Below are positions 51,313 through 61,803 of a stretch of DNA of 64,000 bases, piece by piece; the stretch's first letter is position 1; each line of letters opens with the position of its first letter. A program made the position numbers and the translations under genes. The stretch is taken from assembly GCA_007751475.1 (NCBI GenBank), contig CP036434.1, positions 6,701,524 through 6,765,523 of the forward strand, in the 5' to 3' direction. The notes below the pieces were generated by a model. The model searched no databases. It was not told the origin of the DNA and saw only the letters and a list, made by a program, of their open reading frames with translations. Source of the stretch: Saltatorellus ferox. Its GTDB lineage: Bacteria; Planctomycetota; UBA1135; GCA-002686595.

Positions 51313-51587
51313 GGGGGCCACAATCTAAGTTCCGTCCAAGGTTCGGCAACGCAGCTACGGAGCGAAACAGGCGAAACTCATGCGACGAACTTCTGATTCG
51401 GGGCACCAGGGCGTCATTCGATTCAGGTCGCGAATCGCTGCGCTCACCATGCGTGAATGGCGTTCGGAGAGCGATGTGGCCTAGGATCAGCGGCGAGCCA
51501 CGGGATTCGCGTCCGCGAGTGCCGCCAGCGTTCCTATCCGCTGCGTGGCGCCCAGTCCCGGGCTCGCGCCTCGAACGATCGCTTCCC

Positions 51588-52238
51588 ATGATGAAACGGA
51601 CACCATTCATGACCGGGGCACTCGCATGCCTCGCCGTCTCCTGCATTCCGACTCGAGCCGCTGGCCCCGCATGGTGGGGTAGCCGCCTCAGCCCTGACGA
51701 CGGCGCGCCGCAGCACGTCGTGACGGGCGGGCTGCAGGTCGAGCGTTTCCAGGCCATCCCGAAGGTCGAGGTTCGCTTTCCCGCCGACTGGCGATCGGCG
51801 CCGCGCACGGCCGATGACTCAGGAGAACTCCGCGCCATGCTCCCGGCGGATGCCGTGACGGTGACCTTCCTCGACGGCAAGCGGCGCGAAACGGCCCTGA
51901 GCACGGCCACGATTCGCGTGGAACGGGAGGCGGAGCTGAACGGCCAGCCCTCTTCGGGCATGCGAGTCGTCACCGGCGACGATGCGGAGATCTACCTCGT
52001 TCGCGAGGACCAGCGGCGGGACGTGCTTCGCGTGGACATCGTGGGCTTCGACGGGTGGCCGCGGGAGGCCGTGCGGATCGCTCGGTTCGACTGGCCGGTG
52101 ACGGAGGACGAGATTCACGGGTGGCAAGAGAGCCTCTGGCTCCGCGGACCGGCTCAGGTGGCCATGCTCGTCGGAGTCGTCGCGGGCGCCATCTGGATCT
52201 CCAACGTCGGCCTCGAGCGAGCGCTGAGGGAGGAATAA
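51588..52238 (+). CDS. Lipoprotein of unknown function with C-terminal membrane helix
   Basis: A 216-residue protein. The lipobox is FMTGALACLAVSC, so the mature N-terminus is lipidated, and a C-terminal hydrophobic segment (VAMLVGVVAGAIWISNVGL) could be a second anchor. The middle contains beta-rich segments (VEVRFPADWRSAPRTADDSGEL, ATIRVEREAEL). ATG 51588 or 51591 gives the signal; the frame is open upstream but unconvincing. It is three bases from the next lipoprotein gene, so the two form a small operon. No family recognised. Confidence 0.65.
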   Translation: MMKRTPFMTGALACLAVSCIPTRAAGPAWWGSRLSPDDGAPQHVVTGGLQVERFQAIPKVEVRFPADWRSAPRTADDSGELRAMLPADAVTVTFLDGKRRETALSTATIRVEREAELNGQPSSGMRVVTGDDAEIYLVREDQRRDVLRVDIVGFDGWPREAVRIARFDWPVTEDEIHGWQESLWLRGPAQVAMLVGVVAGAIWISNVGLERALREE

Positions 52239-52241
52239 CCC

Positions 52242-52937
52242 ATGGGACGTCTCCTGCAGTGTGTCCTGGCCGTCGTCGCGCTCACGCTTTGCGCGAGCTG
52301 CTCCAACCTGCGCACGTTCCAACACGAGGTCACTCCGTGGGGCGGGCACGACGGCGCGGGAGGGGCGGATCAGATCTACTTCGAGCTGCGCAACGTGAAA
52401 GGTCTCGAGGGCGGCGGCCTGAGCGCGCTGGAACTGCCTGAGGACTGGCCGGAGCGGCCCGTCCGGCGGGACGACGAGGGCCGAGCCATCCTGGATCCGC
52501 CGCTCGAGCCGACATGGCGCTTCGGGCGCGCCATCCAGCCCGCGGTCGTGCTGGCCAGCCGGGGCAATGTCGCGCCCGGAACGTTGAGCCTGTACGGCAC
52601 GGAGCATTCTCCCATGAAGGTGCCGGTCGTGATCGATCCCTCGAACCTGGACGACGCGACCGCGCGTGCTGCGACAAGACTGAGCGCAGGAGCGAGCGCC
52701 TACGCACTGGTGGACGACTCGCCGGACGAGGAGCGAAGGCATCGCGTCTATCGCCTCGTCGGAGCCAGACTGGACGCGCGCGGCGAGGTCGAGTGGGTCC
52801 AGCTTCTCTCCCTGGAGTTCGAGGACTCCCGCAACGCGCTGGAGCGCGGACTGGACGTCCCGCTGCGGCAGTGGCCCACGCTGGACGTGGCACTGATCGT
52901 GGCAGCCCTGATCTGGCCGGTGTTCGTCTTCGGGTAA
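52242..52937 (+). CDS. Lipoprotein of unknown function with C-terminal hydrophobic tail
   Basis: A 231-residue protein starting MGRLLQCVLAVVALTLCASCS with a lipobox (LCASC). It ends in a hydrophobic segment (TLDVALIVAALIWPVFVFG), giving the same plan as the preceding gene: lipid anchor plus C-terminal helix. The pair could work in one envelope complex. Three-base gap to the upstream gene; 135 bases to pdxJ. No family recognised. Confidence 0.65.
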   Translation: MGRLLQCVLAVVALTLCASCSNLRTFQHEVTPWGGHDGAGGADQIYFELRNVKGLEGGGLSALELPEDWPERPVRRDDEGRAILDPPLEPTWRFGRAIQPAVVLASRGNVAPGTLSLYGTEHSPMKVPVVIDPSNLDDATARAATRLSAGASAYALVDDSPDEERRHRVYRLVGARLDARGEVEWVQLLSLEFEDSRNALERGLDVPLRQWPTLDVALIVAALIWPVFVFG

Positions 52938-53072
52938 AGCGCCTGGAACGGAAAGGGCCAGCTCGGGCGCGGCGAGCCGCCCGGGGCGCTCCTGGAAACC
53001 ATCCCTGGGACGAGTTCCGCAATTGCCGGAGACTCTTTGGGAAGAGCCCCTCCGATTCCTAGGATCGGCGGC

Positions 53073-53801
53073 GTGAGCAACCAGAGACTCCACGTCAACG
53101 TCGACCACGTCGCGACGATCCGCCAGGCTCGGCGCGCAGTCTTTCCTGATCCCGTCGAATGGGCCATTCGCTGCGAGGCCGCGGGGGCGCACGGGATCAC
53201 GTGCCACCTGCGCAAGGACCGGCGGCACATGCAGGACGCGGACATCCACGGGCTCCGAGAGGCGGTGAAGACGCTTCTGAACCTGGAGTCGAGCCTCGAC
53301 GAGTCCATGCTCAAGATCGCGGAAGCGAGCGGCGCGGACGCCTTCTGCCTGGTGCCCGAGAACCGACTGGAGATCACCACCGAGGGCGGACTGGACGCGA
53401 TCAGGGAGCGGCCGCGGCTGGCGGACGCCGTGGCCCGGCTCGCTGCGGCCGGAGGCGTCGTCTCGGTGTTCATCGATCCCGAGCCAGCCCAGCTGGACGT
53501 GGCGGCTGCCGTGGGGGCGCCCTTCGTCGAGCTTCATACCGGCGCCTACGCGAACGCGACCGGCGCGGTCCGCGCGGCCGAACTGAACCGGCTCATCGCC
53601 GCGACCGTCCATGCGCGTTCGATCGGCCTGCGCGTGAACGTCGGGCACGGACTCGACTTCGACAACGTGCAACCCGTGGCGGCCATCGAAGGAGTGGAAG
53701 AATTGAACATCGGCTTCGCCATGGTGGCGCGGGCCGTCTTCGAGGGGGTCGACCCGACGGTGAAGGAGATGCTGCGTTTGATCGAAGAGGCACGAGCTTG
53801 A
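53073..53801 (+). CDS. pdxJ: Pyridoxine 5'-phosphate synthase PdxJ
   Basis: A 242-residue TIM-barrel enzyme that condenses 1-deoxyxylulose 5-phosphate with 3-amino-2-oxopropyl phosphate to pyridoxine 5'-phosphate, the last ring-forming step of the DXP-dependent B6 pathway. Signatures: RLHVNVDHVATIRQARR, HGITCHLRKDRRHMQDAD, NLESSLDESMLKIA, VSVFIDPEP, VELHTGAYAN and GLRVNVGHGLDFDN. The start is GTG 53073, preceded by AGGA; an ATG at 53037 would add twelve residues. The stop overlaps the TTG of the DapA-like gene (TTGA), so translation is coupled. Confidence 0.95.
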   Translation: MSNQRLHVNVDHVATIRQARRAVFPDPVEWAIRCEAAGAHGITCHLRKDRRHMQDADIHGLREAVKTLLNLESSLDESMLKIAEASGADAFCLVPENRLEITTEGGLDAIRERPRLADAVARLAAAGGVVSVFIDPEPAQLDVAAAVGAPFVELHTGAYANATGAVRAAELNRLIAATVHARSIGLRVNVGHGLDFDNVQPVAAIEGVEELNIGFAMVARAVFEGVDPTVKEMLRLIEEARA

Positions 53802-54778
53802 GCGACCCATCCAGGAACGACGTCCAACGTGCCGAGCCGGGCGCGGATCCCGCCGGCATCGTGCCGCTGGAGGGCTCGATCGTGGCCCTGCCGACGATGT
53901 TCTCGTCGAACGCGCTCCAGCTTCGCGACCTCGACGACCTCATCCGGTTCCAGTCGAGGCACACGACGACGGGGGTCCTGGTGGGCGGTACCGCGGGCGA
54001 GGGATGGGCGCTCTCACTCAGCGAGTTCGGGCGAGTCGTGGGTCATGCCGCGGAGAGCGCAGCGCGCCACTCAGGGTTCCGACTCCACGTCTACGCGGCG
54101 ATCACCGACATCGATAGCCGGGCAGCCCGGAGCGCTGCCGTGACGGCAGTCCATGCAGGCGCGGAAGCGCTATTCCTGTGCGCCCCCTCCTTCGCGCAAC
54201 CGAGGGTCGAAGGACTGGTTCGCCACTTCGCTTACATCGCCGAGGGCCTGCCGAAGGACACGCCCCTCGTTCTCTTGAACGAGCCAAAGCGGACAGGCAC
54301 CGACCTGACGCCCGACCTCGTTCGGCGAATCTGTGCAGAGATACCCAGCTTCGTCGCGCACTGCGAAGGCGTCGGCCAGCCCGCGCGTGCTCGCTCCCTT
54401 GCGTCCCAGCTACCGGTCCCCGTCCTCTGCGGCGACGACCGGATGATTGGACCCTACATGCGAAGCGGCGCGGCGGGAGCCGTTTCCGTCGTCGGGGGCA
54501 TCGTGCCGGCGGAGGTCGCGCGACTGATCCTGGAGGCGCAGGGCCACGGAGTGCGGGCGAATCGGATCGCGGACGCACTGGAGCGCAGCCTGAACCCGCT
54601 CATCGATACGCTCCGGGTGGCGCCCTGCCCCGTCGCGCTGAAGGAAACGCTCCTGGCGCTGGATGCGATCCGGAGCGCGGAAGTCCGCGCTCCGCTCGCG
54701 TCGCTCGGGGAGTCGGATCGCCGGGCGCTGGAGAGGTCTCTCACGGCCGCCAAGCTGCTCGTGCCTGCGTTGAGCTGA
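53798..54778 (+). CDS. DapA/DHDPS-fold protein without the Schiff-base lysine
   Basis: A 326-residue TIM-barrel protein of the dihydrodipicolinate synthase/N-acetylneuraminate lyase superfamily. Kept: VALPTMFSSNALQLRDLDDLIRFQ, GGTAGEGWALS, PLVLLNEPKRTGTDLTPDLV, CGDDRMIGPYMRSGAAGAVSVVGGIVPAEV. In active members a lysine sits in IKEATGD; here the place reads HCEGVG with Cys189. The usual catalytic Tyr (PYYNKP) is replaced in APSFAQP. It is therefore not a canonical lyase or synthase. The most complete start is TTG 53798, four-base overlap with pdxJ; the first in-frame ATG (53899) would remove the first strand. The function is unknown but expression is tied to pdxJ. Confidence 0.75.
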   Translation: MSDPSRNDVQRAEPGADPAGIVPLEGSIVALPTMFSSNALQLRDLDDLIRFQSRHTTTGVLVGGTAGEGWALSLSEFGRVVGHAAESAARHSGFRLHVYAAITDIDSRAARSAAVTAVHAGAEALFLCAPSFAQPRVEGLVRHFAYIAEGLPKDTPLVLLNEPKRTGTDLTPDLVRRICAEIPSFVAHCEGVGQPARARSLASQLPVPVLCGDDRMIGPYMRSGAAGAVSVVGGIVPAEVARLILEAQGHGVRANRIADALERSLNPLIDTLRVAPCPVALKETLLALDAIRSAEVRAPLASLGESDRRALERSLTAAKLLVPALS

Positions 54779-54801
54779 GCGGCCCAGGAGGCTGGACACC
54801 G

Positions 54802-56844
54802 TCAGTTCGACGCCACCACGACCACCTCCCGCACGTCGGCCCCCACGTCGATCACTTCGTCTCCCACGCCCGCGAAAGCGCCTCGTACCACGAGCGTCCC
54901 GGCCTCCGCCGGGATCGCCACATCCAGCTCGCTGCTGGGCTCGCGCTCGGAGGTCAGGCCCCAGGCCGTGAACGCGGATCGACCCGGAGCTCCCTGGGGC
55001 GTCCGCGACCGATAAACGATCGCCTCCTCCTCACCGCGCTCGTTCAACCGATAGACGTTCTGCTGCCACCAGCGAAGCGGGGCCGCCACCTCCTCGTCCG
55101 CCACCGTCCGACGCAGCGTGACCCAGCGCATCTCCGGCTCCAGCGGGAACCCATGGAGGCTCGCCTCCTTCGCCAGGAATTCGCCCTCGGCGGAACGTCG
55201 CCCGGCGCTGATGCTCACGAAGCACCGCGCGCCCCGCGGAACGCGCAGCTCCAGCGTCGGCGAGGATTCGGCGTCACCTGCCACCAGGAGCGGCCTCGTG
55301 ATCGTGGGCCGCTCGGCGCCAGCCCCCGCCACGAACGCCGTCACCCCCACCGACCGCTCCCCTGTGAAGAGCGAGCCGTCGCGCTCCAAGAGGTTCAATC
55401 CGACGGAGACCAGCGGCGGGACCTCGCTGTAGAGCGTTTGCACGCCCAGCTCGGTGCCCTCCACCTCCAGGGAGCAGTAGATCCCTAGCGGCTGAAGCAG
55501 CATCGCGTAGCTTCCGGGCCTGAGCGCCGCGCACTCCCAGCGCAGCAGCCCGTCGCCCGCGACGGAGAGCCCCGCTCCGAGCCCCAGCTTCCTCGCGAAG
55601 AGCCCGTCGACCGAAATCGCTCCGCCCACCCCGTAGAGCGCCGCGCCCGTCACGCGCCCCGCGAGGTCCGCATCGGCGAACTCGATGTAGCCTTCGACGA
55701 GATCCTCTGGGGTGTCGCCCTGGAGCGCCACCTCCACCCGGTCTCCAGCGAGGGACGTGCCGCCGAACCCACGGGCGGTCTCCTTGCTGTCGCCCGACCC
55801 GGGGTCCAGCGCCCTCCAGGAGGCCTCCGCCGCCGCAGAGCGAATCGGAACCGGAAGGCCGCTGAACCGGAAGTCACCCTCGAGCCGGCCTCCATGGGCG
55901 AGCGCTCGTTCGAGCACCACCGACACCGAGGACGACCCCCAGCGCCCGACTTCCTCCTCCATCAGCTGGAGGCTGAGCACATCGATACCACCGACCGGCG
56001 CCACCGCGGAAGCCTCGACGTGCACGAGCACCTCGTGTCCAGGCCGGAGAAGAACGCGCCCGCCCGCGACCCGAAGTCGATCGGGAAGGGTTTGCCAGGC
56101 GCAGCCGTCGGCGCTCACGAGCGGCCGCTCCATTCCCGCGAGCCGACGCACGGGAAAGGGTGCGTCGAGTTCGCGGTAGCCTGCTTCGAATCCCTGGGGC
56201 CCCGGTGAGTCGAAGGCTGGACTCGCACCACGGGCGGGCGCGGCGGCCTCGGCGATCCAGACGGAATGCAGCTCCTCTCCGGTCGCCCTGGAGTGCACCG
56301 CCACGTACGCCTCGCGGGCCACCCGGATCACGACCTCGGAGGCTGAGTCTCCGACGAACCCTCGATCGTCTACCACGAAGATCTCCTGGGCCAATCCGAC
56401 GGAGGTCACGCGAAACTCGAACGGCGGCGCGGGGGTTGCTGGGAACTCGACCCGTCCACCGACCCGTACGTCGAGGTCTCCGTGAGCCAGCCAGTGCCCT
56501 CCCGGAGCGCGCGTCAGGACGCGGAGTTGGCCCGCGGGAAGAGGTGTCGCCGCAGGTCCTCCAAGCGGCTCGAGCCGCCACGGAAGTGCGGCGCGCGATC
56601 GGCTTCGATCGACTCCCTGCGCGACGCGCTCGCCCTGCGGCAGGGGCCGCGCTGCACCGAGAATTGCGGGCGCGTCGGCGGCATCGCTGGTCAGTGCCGC
56701 CGGCTCGGGAGCGCCGACCCAAACGGCGGGCGGCGCGGGGTTCGTGGTGGGCGCAAGACGCGCTGTCAGCCAGCCCGCCACGCCAAGGAGGACGCCCAAC
56801 GTGAGCCACAGACGGAACGATCCGCCGCGAATTCGTGTGTTCAT
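54802..56844 (-). CDS. Membrane-anchored exported protein of unknown function
   Basis: A 680-residue protein with one N-terminal helix (FRLWLTLGVLLGVAGWLTARLA) and a long beta-rich exterior. Repeating segments such as EVVIRVAREAYVAVHSRATGEEL, VLVHVEASAVAPVGG and TLELRVPRGARCFVSISAG recall carboxypeptidase-regulatory or Ig-like domains. No catalytic motif seen. It lies 135 bases downstream of the Cys-rich secreted protein gene on the same strand, so they may be co-transcribed. Confidence 0.7.
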   Translation of the reverse strand: MNTRIRGGSFRLWLTLGVLLGVAGWLTARLAPTTNPAPPAVWVGAPEPAALTSDAADAPAILGAARPLPQGERVAQGVDRSRSRAALPWRLEPLGGPAATPLPAGQLRVLTRAPGGHWLAHGDLDVRVGGRVEFPATPAPPFEFRVTSVGLAQEIFVVDDRGFVGDSASEVVIRVAREAYVAVHSRATGEELHSVWIAEAAAPARGASPAFDSPGPQGFEAGYRELDAPFPVRRLAGMERPLVSADGCAWQTLPDRLRVAGGRVLLRPGHEVLVHVEASAVAPVGGIDVLSLQLMEEEVGRWGSSSVSVVLERALAHGGRLEGDFRFSGLPVPIRSAAAEASWRALDPGSGDSKETARGFGGTSLAGDRVEVALQGDTPEDLVEGYIEFADADLAGRVTGAALYGVGGAISVDGLFARKLGLGAGLSVAGDGLLRWECAALRPGSYAMLLQPLGIYCSLEVEGTELGVQTLYSEVPPLVSVGLNLLERDGSLFTGERSVGVTAFVAGAGAERPTITRPLLVAGDAESSPTLELRVPRGARCFVSISAGRRSAEGEFLAKEASLHGFPLEPEMRWVTLRRTVADEEVAAPLRWWQQNVYRLNERGEEEAIVYRSRTPQGAPGRSAFTAWGLTSEREPSSELDVAIPAEAGTLVVRGAFAGVGDEVIDVGADVREVVVVASN

Positions 56845-56979
56845 GGATTGTGCTCGTGCTTGGGATGGTCCGCCCCGGACGAGCGGGAGTCGCCGACCAT
56901 CCTGGATTCTGAAAGGGATGGAAGAGAGAAACGTGCGCGAGCGCGGAAGGGCGTCGCCCCTCCGCGCTCGCAGGCGATC

Positions 56980-57450
56980 TCAGGAGCAGTTCGCGCAGGT
57001 CTGCTGCCCTTGCGTCCCCGGCTTGATGTCGAGGTCGACGAAGCGGCTCCCGGGAGCGCGCCAGTCCGCGCTCACTCCGCCGGAAGTCGTCTGACTTCCA
57101 CCCAGGGCAGGACAGTTCTGGCCGAAGCCGCAGTTGCTGCTGTCGCAGCTCGGTCGCCCAAGCCCGATCTCGTCGTAGAGCTCCTGCGCCGCGAGCGCGA
57201 AGCTCTTCTCGTCGTGGCCGCCAGCGATCGCGGAGTGTGGGCCGACCGGGATATCGAAGGGCTCCGACTCTTCGCCGCACTGGAGCACCGTGGGCTCATC
57301 GCCGTTGACGTCTTCGGGCTCGTCCGCCTCTTCCTGGAGGCCTCCGCCGCCGGGCTGGCCGCCCGTGACGTCAACGGCCTGGGCCGCTCCCGCGGTGAGT
57401 GCGAGGACGAGGAAGCAGATGGCAGCGGTGTGGTTCAGAATTCGCGTCAT
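56980..57450 (-). CDS. Small Cys-rich secreted protein
   Basis: A 156-residue protein with a signal peptide (ICFLVLALTAGAAQA). The mature ~130 residues are acidic and hold six cysteines: LQCGEESEP, PSCDSSNCGFGQNC and a C-terminal TCANCS (CxxC). It also has a Gly-rich stretch (GGQPGGGG) and a DVNGDEP segment recalling Ca-binding dockerin-like loops. It may be disulphide-bonded outside the cell. No family recognised. Start ATG 57450; divergent from clpB. Confidence 0.65.
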   Translation of the reverse strand: MTRILNHTAAICFLVLALTAGAAQAVDVTGGQPGGGGLQEEADEPEDVNGDEPTVLQCGEESEPFDIPVGPHSAIAGGHDEKSFALAAQELYDEIGLGRPSCDSSNCGFGQNCPALGGSQTTSGGVSADWRAPGSRFVDLDIKPGTQGQQTCANCS

Positions 57451-57596
57451 GGCAAGTTCTCCTGTTGCATGTGAGATGGAAGTCGCCCGCCCGGCGAACG
57501 TCGTCGAGGGGCATCACGTCTGTCAGGAGTCAGGACCGGAGCGAGAGAGCGGCGGTATCAGCGTTCCGGAGAAACGGCCGCCGAACCGAGAGGTGC

Positions 57597-57638
57597 GCCA
57601 TTCAGGCACCAATGGCTGCCATTTTGGCACCATGGGCG
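57597..57638. repeat. Two 21 bp imperfect direct repeats in the clpB upstream region
   Basis: GCCATTCAGGCACCAATGGCT (57597-57617) is followed directly by a related copy (57618-57638), sharing GCCATT, GGCACCA and GG in register. The outer parts (AGGTGCGCCAT, ATGGGCGCCACCT) are roughly inverted, so a hairpin is possible. Together with the flanking sequence this is the only structure I see in the 310-base spacer between the Cys-rich gene and clpB, apart from the promoter-like site at 57693. Confidence 0.75.
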
Positions 57639-57692
57639 CCACCTGTCGACCTTCATGCGGGCCCAAGCCGCCCGGCGCATGCTTCCAGTGAC

Positions 57693-57707
57693 TGGCATGG
57701 CCCTTGC
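57693..57707 (+). promoter_or_regulatory. Candidate sigma-54-type promoter upstream of clpB
   Basis: TGGCAT-GGCCC-TTGC matches the sigma-54 consensus TGGCAC-N5-TTGC in five of six positions of the first part and all of the second, with the strict 10-base GG-to-GC spacing. Transcription would start ~12 bases after 57707, leaving a ~40-base leader to ATG 57761. A ribosome-binding site AGGAG is at 57747-57751. No activator gene is nearby. Confidence 0.4.
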
Positions 57708-57760
57708 CTGATGGAACGAGTGGCCCCGGCCAGGCGCTGGCACCACAGGAGATTCGATCT

Positions 57761-60319
<2,559 letters not shown>

Positions 60320-60351
60320 TTTGAAGCGCAGCAGCTCGAGATCGAATCCGC

Positions 60352-60384
60352 GCGGCCGCGACACCCAGTGGGTGTCGCGGCCGC
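60352..60384 (+). terminator. Strong hairpin after clpB
   Basis: GCGGCCGCGACACCC (60352-60366) pairs perfectly with GGGTGTCGCGGCCGC (60370-60384) around an AGT loop, followed by TTT. It lies 32 bases after the clpB stop and also 31 bases past the end of the convergent 60416-61582 gene, so it may serve both. Confidence 0.8.
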
Positions 60385-60415
60385 TTTCGATCCGAGGCGC
60401 GTGCCGACGTGCGCT

Positions 60416-61582
60416 CTATTGGAACCCGATCGAGAGGCCGTCGGTGAAGTTCGAGGTCGCCGCCCCTCCGACGGAGTCGCGGAACCAGCACTGGAAGTTC
60501 CAGGTTTCGCCCGGCAGCACCTGTACCAACCCGTTCGGCTGCGGCGTCTGGCTGAGGTTGATGCCCAGGTCGATCGCGCCGTTAGAGCCCGAGTTCATGA
60601 TCTGACCCGATGCCACGTAGCGCCCGATCGCGCCGCCCAGGCAAAGGTTGCCCTGGCTCCCTCCGGGCCCGGCCGCGAAGCCCTGCATACGGCTCGTGAT
60701 GAAGAAGCCGAAGGAGAAGCGCGGCAGATCATGGGCCGTGAGTGTCACGTTGTTGTTCGTCGTGATCGAGCTGCCCGCGGCCAACATGCGGCCGCTCGCG
60801 CCCGTGGAGTTCAAGGGCGCGGGGCCACAATAGTTGGCTCCGAGCGCGCCACCCACGAGCGAAGAGCCCGGGTTGGCGTGGAGGAACGAGACCTCGTTCT
60901 GGCCGAGGGCGCCGGAGTACACCTGCACGTCGTCGATTCGTCCGTCGAACCACTCGGCCGTGCCACCACCAAGATCGAGCACGGCGATCAGGTACTGGTT
61001 CGCGCCGCTCGGCGCGTTCGCGGGCGCATTGCCGCCGACTGTGCCGACCAAGACTCCATCCAGGTAGAACGTCGCAAGGAAGCTCGCATCGAAGGACACG
61101 ACCAGGTGGTGCGGCTGGCAGCATGGCACCGGGACGTTCTGGTTGTAGTCCTGAATGTCCATGGTCGTGAACCGCAGGCCCGCAGGAGTCGTGCCGAAAG
61201 CGAATGAACCTCCACTTCCGCCGCCGGCAGGACGCCGGTTGGCGAAGACGCGCTGAAGCTGCTCGACGTCCGCTTCGATCCACGCGGCGATGCTCAGGTT
61301 CGACCTGAGGGCGTCGAGGGATGGGCTACCCGGGATGTCCACAAAGCCGGAGAGGCCGTCGAAGTCGACGGCAGTCCCGGAGGTCATCGACGTTCCGGCC
61401 TGGCCAAGGACGTAGCCGCCGGTGTAGGACCCGTGGTTGCCGTTGCCAGACGAGTCCACGCAGATCGTTCCAGAGGTCTCGTTCATCTCGTAGTGAGAGA
61501 CGAGGGTGAACTGGGCGGAGGAGGCATGCATCAGCGCAGAAGCGCTGACTGAGAAGATAGTGAACTGGACGATGCGATTCAT
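60416..61582 (-). CDS. Secreted LamG-like protein with shared Cys-bounded C-terminal domain
   Basis: A 388-residue protein with a signal peptide (IFSVSASALMHASSAQ). Residues ~25-240 are a LamG/concanavalin-like jelly roll: LVSHYEMNETSGTICVDSSGNGNHGSYTGG, AVDFDGLSGFVDIPGSPSLD, FYLDGVLVGTVGG and WFDGRIDDVQVYSGALGQNEV. The last ~130 residues (NYCGPAPLNSTGASGRM to SNFTDGLSIGFQ) match those of the 62939-64000 protein in layout: NSTG, GYF- or FFITS-like, PGGSxGxLC, GRY, SGETxxxQxWxRD and SNFxxxLxxxF. This tail may be a sorting or attachment domain. Start ATG 61582. Confidence 0.8.
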   Translation of the reverse strand: MNRIVQFTIFSVSASALMHASSAQFTLVSHYEMNETSGTICVDSSGNGNHGSYTGGYVLGQAGTSMTSGTAVDFDGLSGFVDIPGSPSLDALRSNLSIAAWIEADVEQLQRVFANRRPAGGGSGGSFAFGTTPAGLRFTTMDIQDYNQNVPVPCCQPHHLVVSFDASFLATFYLDGVLVGTVGGNAPANAPSGANQYLIAVLDLGGGTAEWFDGRIDDVQVYSGALGQNEVSFLHANPGSSLVGGALGANYCGPAPLNSTGASGRMLAAGSSITTNNNVTLTAHDLPRFSFGFFITSRMQGFAAGPGGSQGNLCLGGAIGRYVASGQIMNSGSNGAIDLGINLSQTPQPNGLVQVLPGETWNFQCWFRDSVGGAATSNFTDGLSIGFQ

Positions 61583-61803
61583 GTTCTGGCGTCGATGGGG
61601 AGGAGAGCGACCTGAGGAGCGGCAGACGCCGGGGGTGTGTCACTTGTTGTGTAATTTCGGCTTCGGCTCGACTGACGCTCTGAACCTGCAAGGCGCGTGA
61701 GGGATCGGCCCTCACCCCTGAGGGGCCCATTCGTCACGTGCCGGTTGCGTGGGAGGCCATCGTTGGCTTTCGTGGTGTTAACCACAACCCCACTCGACCA
61801 ACG

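Noticed and set aside
57451-57760. CIRCE or sigma-32 control of clpB
   Set aside because: No TTAGCACTC-N9-GAGTGCTAA is present. A CTTGCC...CCCC pair near 57703 and 57724 has the wrong spacing and poor -10 similarity, so a sigma-32 promoter is not supported.
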